Part shown: piece after piece, positions 1 through 11,850 of the stretch | Numbering within the stretch: the first letter of the stretch is position 1 | How the letters are laid out: every line of letters begins with the position of its first letter | Assembly (NCBI GenBank): GCA_022592435.1 | Contig: JABYQS010000052.1 | Location: 152,734-216,733, forward strand | Length of the DNA stretch: 64,000 bases | From: Cerioporus squamosus | Lineage: Eukaryota > Basidiomycota > Agaricomycetes > Polyporales > Polyporaceae | Reading direction: 5' to 3' | Position numbers and translations under genes: made by a program | Notes under the pieces: model-generated | The model's database searches: none | What the model was told of the DNA's origin: nothing | Seen by the model: the letters and a program-made list of their open reading frames with translations, nothing else

Positions 1-361
1 AGCTGTTCACGTTCGGGGCGCGAAGGCCGAATGCACATCCTGAGCTCGTTGTCTGAGTCTCGCTGGAGTCGGCGAAGGCACACAGCGGGATGCAGTGAGT
101 GACTGCCAAACAGATATCCCTCGTCCACTACGCATAACATTGAGCCAGGATGGAACTCTGCAAGAATGAAGCTGTTGTAAGGCTCGACCAGGTGAGACGG
201 GATCGTGTGCTTCGTGACCCTCGTCGATCAGTTGAGGGACACACGAGAAGGCGCAAAGAAGGACCATACGAGTCACTGCGGGACGGTAGCACTGCGACTC
301 GGAGAGATACCTGCTTAACACCCTGATGGGACATGTACCTCGGCATTCAACACGTAGAGGC

Positions 362-1741
362 TCAGGAATCTCGGCTCTGGGTGAGCAACCACTTGATCCC
401 CTCCCTTGCGTCACGGTCCAACTTGACTGCAGCCGCGATATGGGGGAAGCAGTAGTGGAACGCGTGGAAGCAGCCCGGGTAACTGTCAGGACGACATTCA
501 GGGCGAAGCGAGCTAGGAAGCAAGAAATACCACGTACAGGATCACCTTTGTCGGCACGCCAGCTTGGCGTAAGAGCTTCTCGTATAAGATCCCTTCGTCC
601 CGGAGCGGGTCGAGTTCCTGGACCTGGATGAATGCTGGAGGAAGGCCGGCGTGCGAGCCCGCCAGGAGCGGGGAGACGCGCTCATCCCTGGCCGACGTCG
701 GAGGAGCGTAGACATCTATCGGAGTGTAGCAGGTCAGGTTGACAGGCTACAGCGAAAAAAGCCTAGAACTGAAGTACGCACTGAGGAAGCGGTGCATGCT
801 TTCGGTATTGAGGATGGGCGTGCTGGTGAACTCTGAGAAAGACCGGATCTCGTCTTGGTACTTCTCCGGGACGGCCCCGTGATGAAGGACGGTGGGCTCG
901 CGCAGGTACTGTCCTGTAAGCGGGTATTCTCTGAAGAGTGGGTCTTCGCGGGCCTTGATTGTTATAGCGGCGGACATATTCGCACCCGCCGAGTCACCAC
1001 CGACAAGGAAACCCTTCTTCAGGTCAATCTTGAGCTCGGATGCATGATTGACCACCTACGGACGACGTCAGTGCGCGTATATGATGCGCTTGAAATGTCG
1101 TATACCCATTCAAGCGCGGTATACGAGTCCTCGAACGGAATCGGGAAGGGATACTCCGGGGCGAGTCTAGGGGACATGCATGTTAGGGCCGCAAATAACG
1201 ACTTGGGTATTGGAGACGATCGTATGGCGAACCTGTAATCCACGTTCACGACAGCGATGTTGAGCTCAACGCAGATCGTCCGCAAATGTGCGTCGTCCGA
1301 GTCAATGTCGCCAAGCATCCATCCTGTAGGGGGCGGAGGGGTGTATAGTCAGTCGCACGACTATACATGGTAAGCAGTTCGCACATCGCACGCACCTCCT
1401 CCGTGAAACCAGACGAGAACAGGGAAAGTGTCCCCATCCCCGGCAGCGGGCCTGACGTACCTGATGGTTATCTCACCGCCCTTAACGGCGACGCGTTCGT
1501 CCGAGAGGATATACTGAGATGCTGCGTCGCTGTTAGCCCTTGCGGCTTGACTTCCATAATTCGACGCTTACTCACACTCGGGGAGTCGCTTCGCGTGGTA
1601 CTGGCTAAAAGGCGCAAACGTCACATTGGCAATCTCTCGAGCGTGCACAAGTTCGGATGTTCCTGGGGGTGGCGGCGGTGGTGGCTGAGTGAGAGCCGGA
1701 TTGGTAGAGAGAGCCGCAGCGAGTTCTGAGTCGTAGTCCAT
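362..1741 (-). CDS. Alpha/beta hydrolase fold-3 esterase/lipase (HSL-like)
   Basis: The spliced minus-strand frame carries the full set of hallmarks of the hormone-sensitive-lipase-like alpha/beta hydrolase family. An oxyanion-hole HGGGW is created by joining two exons across the intron near 1330-1400. DYRLAPEYPFP follows, also across an intron, then the nucleophile motif GDSAGAN near 990-1010. The acid Asp lies in QELDPLRDEG near 600-620, and the catalytic His in HAFH near 450-460. I chose the start MDYDSELAAAL because the upstream in-frame Met gives an unrelated leader. At least five short GT-AG introns are needed, and each join restores a family motif, which is strong evidence for the model. 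The family hydrolyses short-chain esters; the substrate cannot be told from sequence. It ends in WLLTQSRDS-stop, a normal family C-terminus. Confidence 0.85.
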
Positions 1742-2956
1742 GACAGATAATAGATGAAGTTCGTGGTACTGTGCGACAGAGGTTAGCAACGAAGCAGAGA
1801 AGCTATATACCAGGCGAACGAACCATCTTTAGATGCAGTGGGAAATCTCTCTCGGTCTTCTGTAAGCAGCTGTCAAGATGTGGTATGGAACTCCGGAACC
1901 CTGGTCGGATGACTTCTTAGGTTCAGAAACATACCCGGCGTGTAACAGCACCCAATGCCAATGGGGGGGGATTGTTCTGTCGTTCTTGGTGGGTGCAATT
2001 GCACCACTGGCATGATCATGAAGAGGAAGTCATGAGTTCAACAGAGTACGAGAGAGTGGCTTCATGGCATACCTCAGTCATACTTGGCATGCACATCCGT
2101 GGCATGTGGGTGCGAATTTGTGCGGGTATTACAAACGCTATTGCCAGGGCGATTCATTTGCCTTGGAAGTTGGTATGGTGGTATCGGGCCGAGTTCCGCC
2201 AAGTGCGGATACTTGTACTTGTACTACCGCGAGTCGTCATGAATGCGTGCACTAGTCCCGTAAGCTGACGAAGTCGCAGTTCTATACTTTGTTCTCCCGA
2301 TGTGTTCGTCCTGTGTATCAATTGGCGAAGTACGGAGCGACATGGACTCGGCGGAGTAATGACCCTTCGACGGTTGCAGCTACAAGCAAGGTGTCAGCTC
2401 TGCAGTATGATTGACTTGACAATTCAGCGCACCTGAAGCGTGCAGCCGGCATAGGGTTGACCTTGTTGCGTTCCGAGCGAGTCCAGGACCCTGCGCCCGC
2501 GTAGATGGAAGAATATCGGTGGTTCGTGCAAAGGCTAAGATCGGGGAAGCGCACAAGAAGCTCTCCGTAAGACGGAGTCTCAGAGGATGTAAGAAGGGCA
2601 CATGAAGATGGACAGAGTTACGGTGCGTGCTCGTCCGAGTCGTCACGGTGGTCCAGGACAGGATGAGATGCGTTGTCATTGGATGGCACCGCCACACTTA
2701 CCGAAGGTAAGTGGCCTTATACAAGCTGGTAAGCAGCAGTTTGTAGTTGGATAAGTAAAGGTCATCACACAATGATATCGCAGAGTTGAAGACGAATCCC
2801 GAGAGAAAAACAGCCTGACCGGGGAGGAATGGAAATACTGAGCTTCGTCTAGGCTGTGTGCATATTAAGTAGGAGAGGATCACGCCCAGATCTGAAGGTG
2901 GGTTCTACTCACGGAGCTCGTCAACCGGAGAGTGAGAAGGTCGCTGGGCCGGAGGC
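1742..2956. other. Intergenic, no gene recognised
   Basis: About 1.2 kb between the hydrolase start and the 3' end of the DUF4246 gene. The open frames here are short, lack splice-joined continuations and show no motif I recognise. The left part should contain the hydrolase promoter. Confidence 0.5.
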
Positions 2957-4693
2957 TCAGTGCTCGCACATATTGAACTCGAGCTCATACACCTTCTCGT
3001 TGTGCTCGACGACAAAGCTCGAGCGCTCCTTCATGAGCTCCGCCCGGTGTTCCTCCGCCTTCTCACGCGACATCACCCCGGGCTTCACGAACTCGGCGAC
3101 GAGATCGAACAGCTCCACAGGCAAGTTCTGCATCGCCGGTGCCTTGACGAGCTCGTCCATTGACCAGTCCTCCTGCTGCGGCGGGACGTGCGTCGTCGAC
3201 AAGATCTCCGTCTCCGGATTCACGAGGAAGAAGCACAGGATCTTCCGGTATCCCGGCTTCGTCGGGTCCGCAAGCTCGAACGCGTCGACGTGGTGCTGGT
3301 AGATGTTCGGGAACGCGACGCACTTGTCCTCCTCCGCGACGATGTGCCCGATGTTCTGGTTCTTGTGGTGGTTGGGCCCGAATCCGTACGAGACGATGAA
3401 CCCGCGGTCGTCGTACTGCTCGTACCGCATCTCGATGCCGTCCTCGGTGCCGACCGTGACGCGGAAGTCGAGCCGCGACTCGGTGATGTTCTCGCACGCG
3501 TAGTAGTACAGGCCCGTCACGACGATGTTCTCGTTTGCCATGCCCTCGACGTGCCACGCGCCCCCGGCGAAGCGCGGGTTCTCCGGCGTGAGGACGATGT
3601 TCGCGAGCTTGACGATCACCTGCACTTTGCGGCCCTTGAGCGAGTACTCGACGCGGTCCTCGAAGGTTGGAGGATGGAAGGGCGCGGGGTCGGGAATGAT
3701 GGGCCATCTGAACTCGTTCGCCCATATGTCGTACGCCTCTTGGTCGTACCACGAGTCCGAATTTCCGGGCACATCGCAGTACCAGAGCTCCGGATCGACT
3801 TGTACAGCCAGCGGACGCTCAGGGGATAGAGCGTCGGACAGCACCCGCTCAAACATGGGTACAAATCGCGCGAGGATGGACGTGATGGGCGTGTAGAGCG
3901 CGGCGTCGCGTGTGGGGTGGAGGTTGTTAATGTATCCGAGCGCCTCCACCTTTCCCGTCTCGGAGACAGCGAAGTCGGTCGGGAGCCACTGGTACTTCTG
4001 GGACATGAGGTAGCGGTGTTCCTCAGAGGAGCTGTTCAAATCTGGGCGGCGCGCTGTGTATGCCTGCGGCGTGATGGCTTCCAGTGGGTCATCATTGCTC
4101 GCGTCCTCCTTGCGAACGTACGACTCGCCGATGACCAGGCAATACAGCGAAGGGTGCACGAGATCTAAGACTTGCTTGTTCGATCCGGGGTGCCAGTCCT
4201 TCTTCTCTTCAGGTACGTTCTCGAGGAGCGCGACGCCGTGAACGAGTGCCTCCTTGGTAGCCGGGGAGATCAGCGACCTTGATTCGTACACATTGGGAAT
4301 AGATGCTGCCTGTGCAAGATTAGTGAGTAGGTTCGCCAGCGCATCAGAAACAGGACTTACGAATATGCCAGTCTCGGGGTCACGTCGGGAGGCCTCGTAT
4401 CTGAGTTCTTCGAAGATGTAGTCGACCTGCGCCTGGGTGATACGTTCGCGGGGCCATCTCTTCTTGCCATTGCCGTGTTTGAGGTACTCGTCGCCGCCCC
4501 ATAACTTCTCGACCAGCGCACGATCCTGTTCGACAATCTCCTGGCGCCACTTCTTGACGATGGTCGGGTCATTGACCTTCTCCCACCAGTCTGGCTTGGA
4601 ACGGATCTTGCCAGATAATAGGCGCATACGGAGCTCGACCAGCGTGTTGGGTTCGCGCTCTTGAAACGTGAATGGCGAAGGGAATCGGGACAT
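2957..4693 (-). CDS. DUF4246 family protein (copy 1)
   Basis: A near-continuous minus-strand frame of about 578 codons that matches the fungal DUF4246 family as I know it, and is plainly paralogous to the gene at 38941-40714. Both share FPSPFxFQxRxPxTLVELRM near the start, LSGKIRSKPxWWEKVND, a central GGAWHVEGMANExIVxTGLYYYA, and EEDKCVAFPNIYQHxVDAFEL with the C-terminus FNMCEH-stop. I take the Met of MSRFPSPF as the start; an upstream Met would add a basic leader absent from the paralogue. Positions 4310-4360 look like a 51-bp intron without a stop codon (GTAAG...ACAG), because the paralogue has an intron at exactly this point; removing it gives about 561 residues. The His/Asp-rich core (HVEG) has been compared with 2-oxoglutarate oxygenase folds, but the function is not established. 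Confidence 0.85.
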   Translation of the reverse strand: MSRFPSPFTFQEREPNTLVELRMRLLSGKIRSKPDWWEKVNDPTIVKKWRQEIVEQDRALVEKLWGGDEYLKHGNGKKRWPRERITQAQVDYIFEELRYEASRRDPETGIFVSPVSDALANLLTNLAQAASIPNVYESRSLISPATKEALVHGVALLENVPEEKKDWHPGSNKQVLDLVHPSLYCLVIGESYVRKEDASNDDPLEAITPQAYTARRPDLNSSSEEHRYLMSQKYQWLPTDFAVSETGKVEALGYINNLHPTRDAALYTPITSILARFVPMFERVLSDALSPERPLAVQVDPELWYCDVPGNSDSWYDQEAYDIWANEFRWPIIPDPAPFHPPTFEDRVEYSLKGRKVQVIVKLANIVLTPENPRFAGGAWHVEGMANENIVVTGLYYYACENITESRLDFRVTVGTEDGIEMRYEQYDDRGFIVSYGFGPNHHKNQNIGHIVAEEDKCVAFPNIYQHHVDAFELADPTKPGYRKILCFFLVNPETEILSTTHVPPQQEDWSMDELVKAPAMQNLPVELFDLVAEFVKPGVMSREKAEEHRAELMKERSSFVVEHNEKVYELEFNMCEH

Positions 4694-5410
4694 GATGGGA
4701 TGTGATCGGCGTGAGGAGTGCTGATATCGGAGGCTCCGCGAGCAAGTTGGTGGTCGACGTGGTCGTTCCAGAGGACCTATATACGACAGCACGGCGAGGG
4801 GCGGTCGGCGGATACGCGATGTCATCGCCTTCCCGGGGTTCCCCGCCTCGCGTTCTCACATCGACACAACACGAGTCTGACGAGACTCGTGTAGACTCAG
4901 TGGCGGACACGCACATGACGGAAACAAGGCTTATCTGATAGGAGATCGGCGAGAATAAGAGTTGTCCTCCATGTATGTGCCAGGAATCTGGTGCAGTCGG
5001 AGATTGCGGAACGTTCTCAATGGAGACATGCGACATGCCCCTGCTTGGGAGGAGGGCGACTCCGACTTCGACTATTGAAAACGCGTTAGCTTGAGCAGTC
5101 CTAATTGTCACAGATAATATACTGGAGCTCCGGACTGCTTTTGAGACTGATTGACACCGGGTAGTATTGCACGTGTGCGGCCGAATGGCCTATTCGACAG
5201 TATAAGACCACTCACCATAGGGAGACTGGTGAGTTCGAAAGGCATGGAAGCAGCCTCGGGAGTCTGTAAAGGTCATTCTAGTCAGACAGCTCTGGTGTAT
5301 GAGCGTATACCCCCGCAAGTCACCCCGTATGATCTGCACATCAACAATTGCTTGCGTGATTCCATACGCGACACCATTTATTGTCGTTTGGGAGAATATG
5401 AGGCGTGACA
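4694..5410. other. Intergenic, no gene recognised
   Basis: About 700 bp holding the promoter of DUF4246 copy 1 and the 3' flank of the F-box gene to the right. I see no motif-bearing open frame. Confidence 0.5.
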
Positions 5411-6741
5411 TCAGTCATATGTGAGCCAATCCGTCCAGAACTCTTCCTTCCCTACGGGGCTGTCAGCGTTGAGACGTTCAACGATCGGGGATACTCACAT
5501 GGCCGAATGCCTGCTTGCAGAATAGTGCGCTCCTTGCAGCGAGGGAACTGTGCCTCTACACACTTCAGCCAGACGCCGTCCTCGTCACTGTTGGTCGAGT
5601 AAACATTGATGGCCACCTCGGACAAGTGGTGGAATGGGGGGCGGTTGAGAATGTCGTCCAATCGCGCGTCGTGAATGTCGTCCCATCGCGCGTCGTGGAA
5701 GAGCGAGACCACGTCGTCCTTAGGCTGATCGCGGGAGATGTAATCGATCCGGAGAGTTTCCAGCTTCCTGGCGCGGACGTGTTCCAAAACCAGAAGAAGC
5801 CACGCCGTTTCGCTGTTCTCGAAGGTGAGCGATAGCCGGTCAAGCCCTGTGAGCCTGGAGACAGCTATAAACGAAGAATGCCAGGTGAAACTCAACACAT
5901 CGGCGAACTTTCGACTCAAACTGACCTTGATACGTGTCTGGCTGTTCATCGTATTGCATACACCAGAGCGCCAGACTCTGCAGACCCGGACTCATGAGCT
6001 CCAAGAGAGGATCGACCTTGATGGGCAGATATAGCTGTGGCATTCAAGCATTGAGTAACCAGCACGGGCAACCTAACTGAGTCGTACCCGGAGTTTCGTC
6101 AGAGACTCGCACCTCCCCGGAAACATGGCCTCGTCCGGCGGCGGGACCTGAGACTCGTACCAGGCGTTCTGGGTGATTTTGATGGTTTTGACGTGCGGGA
6201 AGGACCATACAGTGCCGGCGAGCAGGTCGAAGGTAATGTAGAGACAGGAATATAGGGTGAGGGAGGCGAGCTTCTCGCAGACCCCGAACGACCGCATGAA
6301 GCAGACGAGAGGGACCGGGACCGGGATCCTCGCATCCGCCTCGAAGGAGATCTTTTTGAGGTTGGTGAGGCCAGAGACGACGTAGAGAGGTAGAGGCGTC
6401 TCGAATTTGCCCGCGTTCATCATGGGGTAGTGCCATGCCCATCCGAGCTCGGGGTTGGTCTGACCATGGAGATCACAGCGCAATTCTTGCACGAGTTCCG
6501 CCAACTCTGGAGAAGCATGGATAGTTCGAGCGAAGCGGGTGTACACGGCCCGCCTCTCCAGGTAGACATATCCGTAAAGCTGCATCCGCGCGCGCGCAAG
6601 CCATGCACTGCATGTTAGTGCACACGCCCGCAGCGTCTTGTAGATGACTTCTATGCTCTCATCTGTATCTTCGCCGATGGCGTCAATCACTAGGAAGAAC
6701 AGCTCGAGGGGAAGAGGGGGAGAGTCTGGGTCGCGATTCAT
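5411..6741 (-). CDS. F-box/LRR-like protein
   Basis: The first exon opens with MNRDPDSPPLPLELFFLVID, an Agaricomycete-style N-terminal F-box. It is followed by ACALTCSAWLARARMQLYGYVYL and a run of leucine-rich segments (GLTNLKKISFEADARIP, KLASLTLYSCLYITFDLLAG). Two introns join the rest: one near 6040-6095 restores TKLRLYLPIKVDPLLELM, and one near 5850-5925 restores VSRLTGLDRLSLTFENSE. A possible short last exon ends at 5411 (EEFWTDWLTYD-stop); without it the frame stops near 5452. F-box proteins generally act as substrate adaptors of SCF ubiquitin ligases; the target cannot be guessed. This family is expanded and fast-evolving in Agaricomycetes. Confidence 0.75.
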
Positions 6742-7109
6742 GGAGATGATGAAGGTTCAGGAGAAGATGGCGGCGTCAATATCGTAGATGAGCGCTTGAT
6801 ATTTCATCCACTTAGACGCCTATGTTATCCTGAGTCCGAATCGTTGAACTTCAAGTCGTAGCCGCGAATATCTTCGGAAGGAATTACGGAGCTTCACGAT
6901 ACTGTCCTAGCGGGATTCGTGACTGGCTGACGTTGTGCGCTGCCGCCGAGACTGGCGCCCAAAGCCGCACACGGCTGGGTCGAATAAGTACGGTGTCTCT
7001 CCCTCCTCCTCCTCAGCACTACTCGACCACAGTCAGAACTCAACATTTATGTAGTTTTTAAGGAGTAGAACGCACCTGAATTGTTAGAGCGCTCACTTGC
7101 CAGCATGTA
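6742..7109. other. Short intergenic, no gene recognised
   Basis: Spacer between the F-box gene start and the 3' end of the SET-domain gene, both on the minus strand. It should hold the F-box promoter. Nothing else is recognisable. Confidence 0.5.
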
Positions 7110-8360
7110 TCAATTCCTCGTCTTTCGGCGGGATACTCTCCTGCGGCCCCACCACTCAGTACGCTCAGGAGCCGCCTCGACTGCAGCCCATCCCCTCTCG
7201 TCTCCACCGTAAGCACAGTTCAGAGCTCGCGCAAGCCCAGCCCACCTCCGCGCGCCCTCAGCATCCTCCACGGCGCAACAAGCCTTGCATAGCCGCGTCA
7301 CGAAGCCCTCCCAAATCGGCTCGTAGTACAGGTGCTCCGCCTCCAGCAGGTCCATGTACATCTTGTCGGCGCGGTTAACGTAGTCCTCAGGCATATCGGG
7401 ATCACGCACCCACCGCTCGAGCGCGGCATCGCGTGCGGCATGGCCCGCATCTGCCCGTGCTATCAAGCTGCGTCGAGTCTCGCTCTGCTCCAGGGCCGGA
7501 CCTGCGAGAGAGCAGTATGCGCAGGCGCAGGTGAAGCCGTAGTCCAGTAACGCCTGCTGGCGGGAGGCACGGGGCAGCGCGGGGTCGATGTAGGAGATGA
7601 AGACTTGGGAGCCGGCCCGGATGGGGAACAGCGCGCGGACCTCGATAGAGAACGTGGCCAGGTCGAACCGGTACGCGGCATTCGGGGAGCAGCTATAGAC
7701 CTAAGATGAGTACGTGCACATGTAATCGACCGAGCGGGGACACACTGACCTGTGGTTGATGCGCGAGATGTCCTTGCATATCCCAGCGTACTGCTGCCGC
7801 GAGCCGGGAAGCAACCCTATGTGCAGAGCGTTCGTGTCGACGATCCCTTTCACCAGCGAAGGCTCCTCAGAATGGCTATTTGCGAGATGGAAGAATGCAT
7901 CGCGGCGATTCGGTGGCAGTCGCGATATGGCGTCCTCTAGCTCCGGGTAGGCATGTTCGGGCGGAAGGCCTCGGTGGAAGGGGAGGAATTGGGGGTATAT
8001 ACAAAGTGGCCTTTCGCACATGATAAGCTCTCCGCGCTCGATGTCTGTAGTCATGAAGACCCCTAGCCCACTGGAGGCTGCGTCGGCTATGCGATACAAT
8101 GTGGAGGCGGGGGTATGCGAGCGGCCCAAGGAAGAGAATTCACGCTTGTCCTCGGCCTGGTAGAGAAGAATGACGCAGTCTGTCCCATGAGACAGTGTCA
8201 GTATGTCCAGATGTTTCCCATTGTATGGCTGAGTGTTGTTGGACAGGTCAAAGTCGGTTGTCACTCGGGGGTCGGGTATAGGAATCTTCTGGCTGGCCTG
8301 TTCTCTCCCATCGGGCGGGCACATCTGCCTCGAGGAGCGGATGCAACGTTGATTTGGCAC
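7110..8360 (-). CDS. SET domain protein, SMYD-like
   Basis: A split SET domain. The first exon carries the N-terminal SET segment SSGLGVFMTTDIERGELIM with ERPLCIYP. An intron near 7690-7750 then joins SRINH to SCSPNA, giving the canonical cofactor-binding NHSCSPN. Downstream come IEVRALFPIRAGSQVFISYID, with the catalytic-tyrosine region, and a post-SET type cluster FTCACAYC. A C-terminal helical segment (about 120 residues, including ADKMYMDLLEAEHLYYEPIW) follows and the frame stops at 7110. Such proteins are lysine methyltransferases, or candidate ones, of the broad SMYD/SET-MYND class; no MYND zinc finger is visible. The start at 8360 is uncertain, as the first roughly 70 residues do not look conserved and may hide an intron. 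Confidence 0.75.
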
Positions 8361-8966
8361 TTCGCTCGATTATTCAGACGAAGTCAACCACAGCGTGGCA
8401 GCTGCTGACCCTCGATACCTCAAGCATTCATTAAGTGAGCAGTTCTTACAATCGAACCAGATAGCGCGACGTACTACTTCGGCCACAGCCTTGCTTTCGG
8501 ATCCGAGGTTGGTCAAAACTCTGACTCGGATCGAGTGGGAGGAGGACGCACGTCGTACTGGCCCAGTACTCAGTAGTAGTAGTGGTAGGGATCCGAGAGA
8601 CATGCCATGCAAGCGTCGCTCAGCGCTCGGTGCCGGCAGCAACTTGAGATAAACAAGTCCAAATAACGCGGTAACGTGTCTGGGCGCCTGAGTCTCAGAA
8701 CACGGTTGTCTCCGCGTCCTCCTCCTCCTCCTCCTCCCCCTTCCTAAAAGCCACAAGCTCACGTAGTATCATATTGTTATTAGCCGACCACACTTTATAC
8801 CCTGGTTCTCTACCTTTCAATCCTGACTGTCACGACTCCGAGCGGAAAATTCAAGGTCGGGCCACTGTAGCTCTGCCACCGTCGTGAGTCAAAGAGTAAT
8901 AGTACTCGTGCGTTGACTTGATGTTAATTATGATATTTAACATTCGAGGTTGACCCACTGGGATAA
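8361..8966. other. Divergent promoter region
   Basis: About 600 bp between the divergently transcribed SET protein (minus) and EZH2-like gene (plus). It should contain both promoters. The AT-rich patch at 8925-8945 just before the plus-strand start is the most promoter-like part; no gene is seen. Confidence 0.4.
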
Positions 8967-11583
8967 ATGTGCGCCTCTCTGACGTGTTCTGTCAGAGACG
9001 AGGATCAAGTTGTACTCAGCTTATTCCGCGCCACATGGGATGAATACTTCTCATGGGAGCCATCCTACTGTGCGGAGACTCTGTTCAGAGTACGAGCAGG
9101 CGAAAGTGCAGACGCAGATGCGCGTCGCGCGGTGCTCGACTCAATCGAGGATGCCGCTGGACTAGCGCATAGCGAAACAGATGAAGCCACTGACACCCCC
9201 GTCGCCCTCTCATTTACATGCTACGAGATCTCCTCCTCAAGCGATATCAATAGCAGGCACACCCGTCCGGAGATGGTTCCGGCTACTGGTTCCCTCTCTG
9301 ACCCATATCCGTCATACGAGTCATGCGCTCCCATCAACGCCAACATCCTCCACGGCGACGATCCGAACTACCTCCCTTTCATCCCGTTTGCGGACGAGCC
9401 AACGTTCGATTTCCGCGACTACGTGTACGACCACAAGGGTCTCGCCTGGCAGGAGGGGTACCGCGATTCGGACGGTGCGCAGGTATGGTCCCGAGTGGCG
9501 TCCTGGTACTGAACAGCTCCCGCAGTTCTGGCGATTGTGTTGGAGACCGCGAGGAGACTGCATCGTAGCCACGGCATTTCGATGGAGGCGATCGACAGGA
9601 CTGGCATCCTCCCGCTTACGCTGTGCACAACCTCCGTTTGGGGCGCCATATGGACGGAAAAGATGAGGTGAAGCTCCGCTAGCCAATCCGCCGTTGTATA
9701 CTTATTCTGACAGGAGCGTCCTGATAGTGATCCAATACCGTGGCCGGGCTCTTCGAGGGTGTCCGGACCGCCTCTTCCCGATGTCGCACCGCCTGCCGCA
9801 GACGACGCGAAGACGCGACTCCAGGACTACCTGACGCTGTGGTGTCCCCGCATCGATTGTCTGCAGGGACATTGCTTCACTCACGGTCGGCAGTTTCCTT
9901 CGTCCACGACACGTCTCGGTGCTTACAGTGGGACATGCACTCAGCAACGGAGCAGTATAACCTTGACTTCGACACTCCCGCCGTGCCAGGAAATGAGAGA
10001 TTTAAATTCCTGCTGTCAGCGAAGACGCCGTGCGGAGATGATTGCGCCGTCGAGCATAGGAGGATATCTGTGGTGCGTGCGCGACGTGGACAGGTTGCAG
10101 CCTGACTCACCGTCTTGCAGGGAGAGGTGTCATGGAGTCATGCTGAGATTGCCGAGCTCAAGGTGATTTGTCACGTCGCGCCGCCGACCACGCCCTGCAA
10201 GCTTGCCCGCCTGTGTATGAAGCCTTGTTTCGAGGTAGCTGACGTCGCAATCCCCTCTGCTGGCTGCTGAGCTCAACGAGAGCCTAGGTTGCGGTCGTTG
10301 CTTCCACGTTTGCTTTGAAGCCCAAGAAGAAGAAACCCCCTAGACAGCAGGGCAATCAGATCGCGGACACCGCTGCGTATCCGAGACACCTATACGGTGA
10401 GCCTCGCATTCAATGCCCACTTATGTGTGCTGAAGTCTCGTCAGGATTGGAGCACACCTCAGCCTTCATACCGTGAGCGGCGATGTTTCGTGCATCCGAG
10501 TCCTTGAGTTACTCAGCCTGTCGGTTGTGCAGGAACAAGCCATGCAACCATCCAGGTCCCTGCGTACACAATGCTGACTGCGCATGCGCCGACAATGCAG
10601 CGCACTGTTCTCGCTCGTGCGCCTGCTCAGTGCGCTGTCCGTCTAGCACCCGCATCGAACCCTTCATGCTCGCTCACGTACTACGCAGGCGCAAGGAGAT
10701 GGGCAGGATGCAAGTGCGCGGTCCTCGTCGCGAAGCAGTACAAGAGAGGCCCTCGGGAAGTAACGATGAACCCGTGTTCGACCGATCTCTGCCCGTGCCG
10801 GAAAGCGAAGAGGGAGTGCGACCCCGAGGTCTGTGCGCCGTGTCCCAAGGACTCGCTCTGTAGAAACATGCAGCTGCAGCGCGGATTCCCGAAGGTATGG
10901 TTCACTGACTCTATTATTGCGGTGCGCCGTCCTGATGGAGCGTCTGCGGCCAGCTCGTCCAGGCCAAGCAGAGCAGACACGGCATGGGCCTGTTTCTCGC
11001 CGAGGCGGTGAGGGAGGGCGACCTCATCATAGGTACGATTCGTTTCCCTTGCCGTCTCATTTCTGACGTTCTGCCCTCAGAGTACGTTGGCGAGCTAATA
11101 TACGACGCGACCTTCCACTCCCGCAAGTGCGTCCTGACCTTCGCTGCTGCGTCTGCCTGCGTATGCTGACAGCCTGCACCCTCCGCAGCGAGCTCTCACG
11201 GCACCTACGGCGGAACTACGTCTTCGGGCTCAATGACCAGATCTCCGTCGACAGCATGCGTGCCGGCAACCCCGCGCGCTTCATCAACCATGCCCATTCT
11301 CGTCGAGCGAACGTCGAGGTGTCCAGTGAGTGTCCTCTTGAGTCTTCACCTTGCGTGTTCGGGTCGCACTTCTGACTCTTGCAATGCCCAACGTAGTCCT
11401 CCTGGTTGACGGAGAACAGCGAATCGGAGTCTTTGCAAGTAAGTAGGGGGCAGAGGCGGTGCCACGGGATTCTTGGGGCTGATCCGCTTGCTTGATGCAG
11501 AGAGGCAGATGGCACCTGGGACCGAGCTGTTTCTCGACTATGGACCGGAGTTCCCGATAACGGAAGAGGATAGGAGGCAGTAA
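8967..11583 (+). CDS. EZH2-like (E(z)/KMT6) histone methyltransferase
   Basis: A multi-exon gene with the order expected for the Polycomb H3K27 methyltransferase. The N-terminal exon contains PNYLPFIPFADEPTFDF, resembling the EZH2 segment before its central region. A Cys-containing piece LWCPRIDCLQGHCFTHG lies at 9838-9888. The CXC region (about 10535-10860) has NKPCNHPGPC, ADCACADNAAHCSRSCAC, WAGCKCAV and DLCPCRKAKRECDPEVC, spread over two or more exons. The SET domain (about 10960-11570) has HGMGLFLAEAVREGDLI, EYVGELIYDATFHS, GNPARFINHA, QRIGVFAKRQMAPGTELFLDYGPEF. It stops at 11583. The exon joins between about 9500 and 10450 are uncertain. The canonical NHS triplet reads NHA here. Likely role: the catalytic subunit of PRC2, with H3K27 methylation in the nucleus. 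Confidence 0.8.
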
Positions 11584-11760
11584 TACTGCTGGTACTTCGC
11601 GTAGGGAAACATTGAGTAGCTCCTATCAGTACTGCATGTGTTTGGAGTATGAATGCGCATTCTGAGCCAGCAAGTCATATAGGTTATCTCGCTCGTCGGA
11701 GGAGCGTCGGAGGGGATGAACGTGCGGTCAAAAAGAAAACCCGCCGATTCATCGAGTACT

Positions 11761-11850
11761 TCCCATTAGCCGACTCGAACGACTGACCTCGTCATAGAAT
11801 CTCTTTAGAGAGTTACTAGTGACGCGCTCTACCAACTGAGCTAAACGGGA
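11761..11850 (-). tRNA. tRNA-Thr (anticodon AGT) with 18-nt intron
   Basis: The minus strand folds into a full cloverleaf. The 7-bp acceptor pairs TCCCGTT with AATGGGA (one G-T wobble). The A-box TTAGCTCAGTTGG, a CGTCA/TGACG anticodon stem with loop CTAGTAA, and a T-arm with TTCGAGT follow. The anticodon AGT reads Thr. An 18-nt intron sits in the canonical place, one base 3' of the anticodon. On the transcript strand a T-run (11730-11734 on the plus strand as A5) lies about 26 bp downstream and could be the Pol III terminator. Confidence 0.93.

Noticed and set aside
3063..3829. Long frames of both strands overlapping DUF4246 copy 1
   Set aside because: Shadow frames; Arg-rich, no motif, and the paralogue confirms the real frame.
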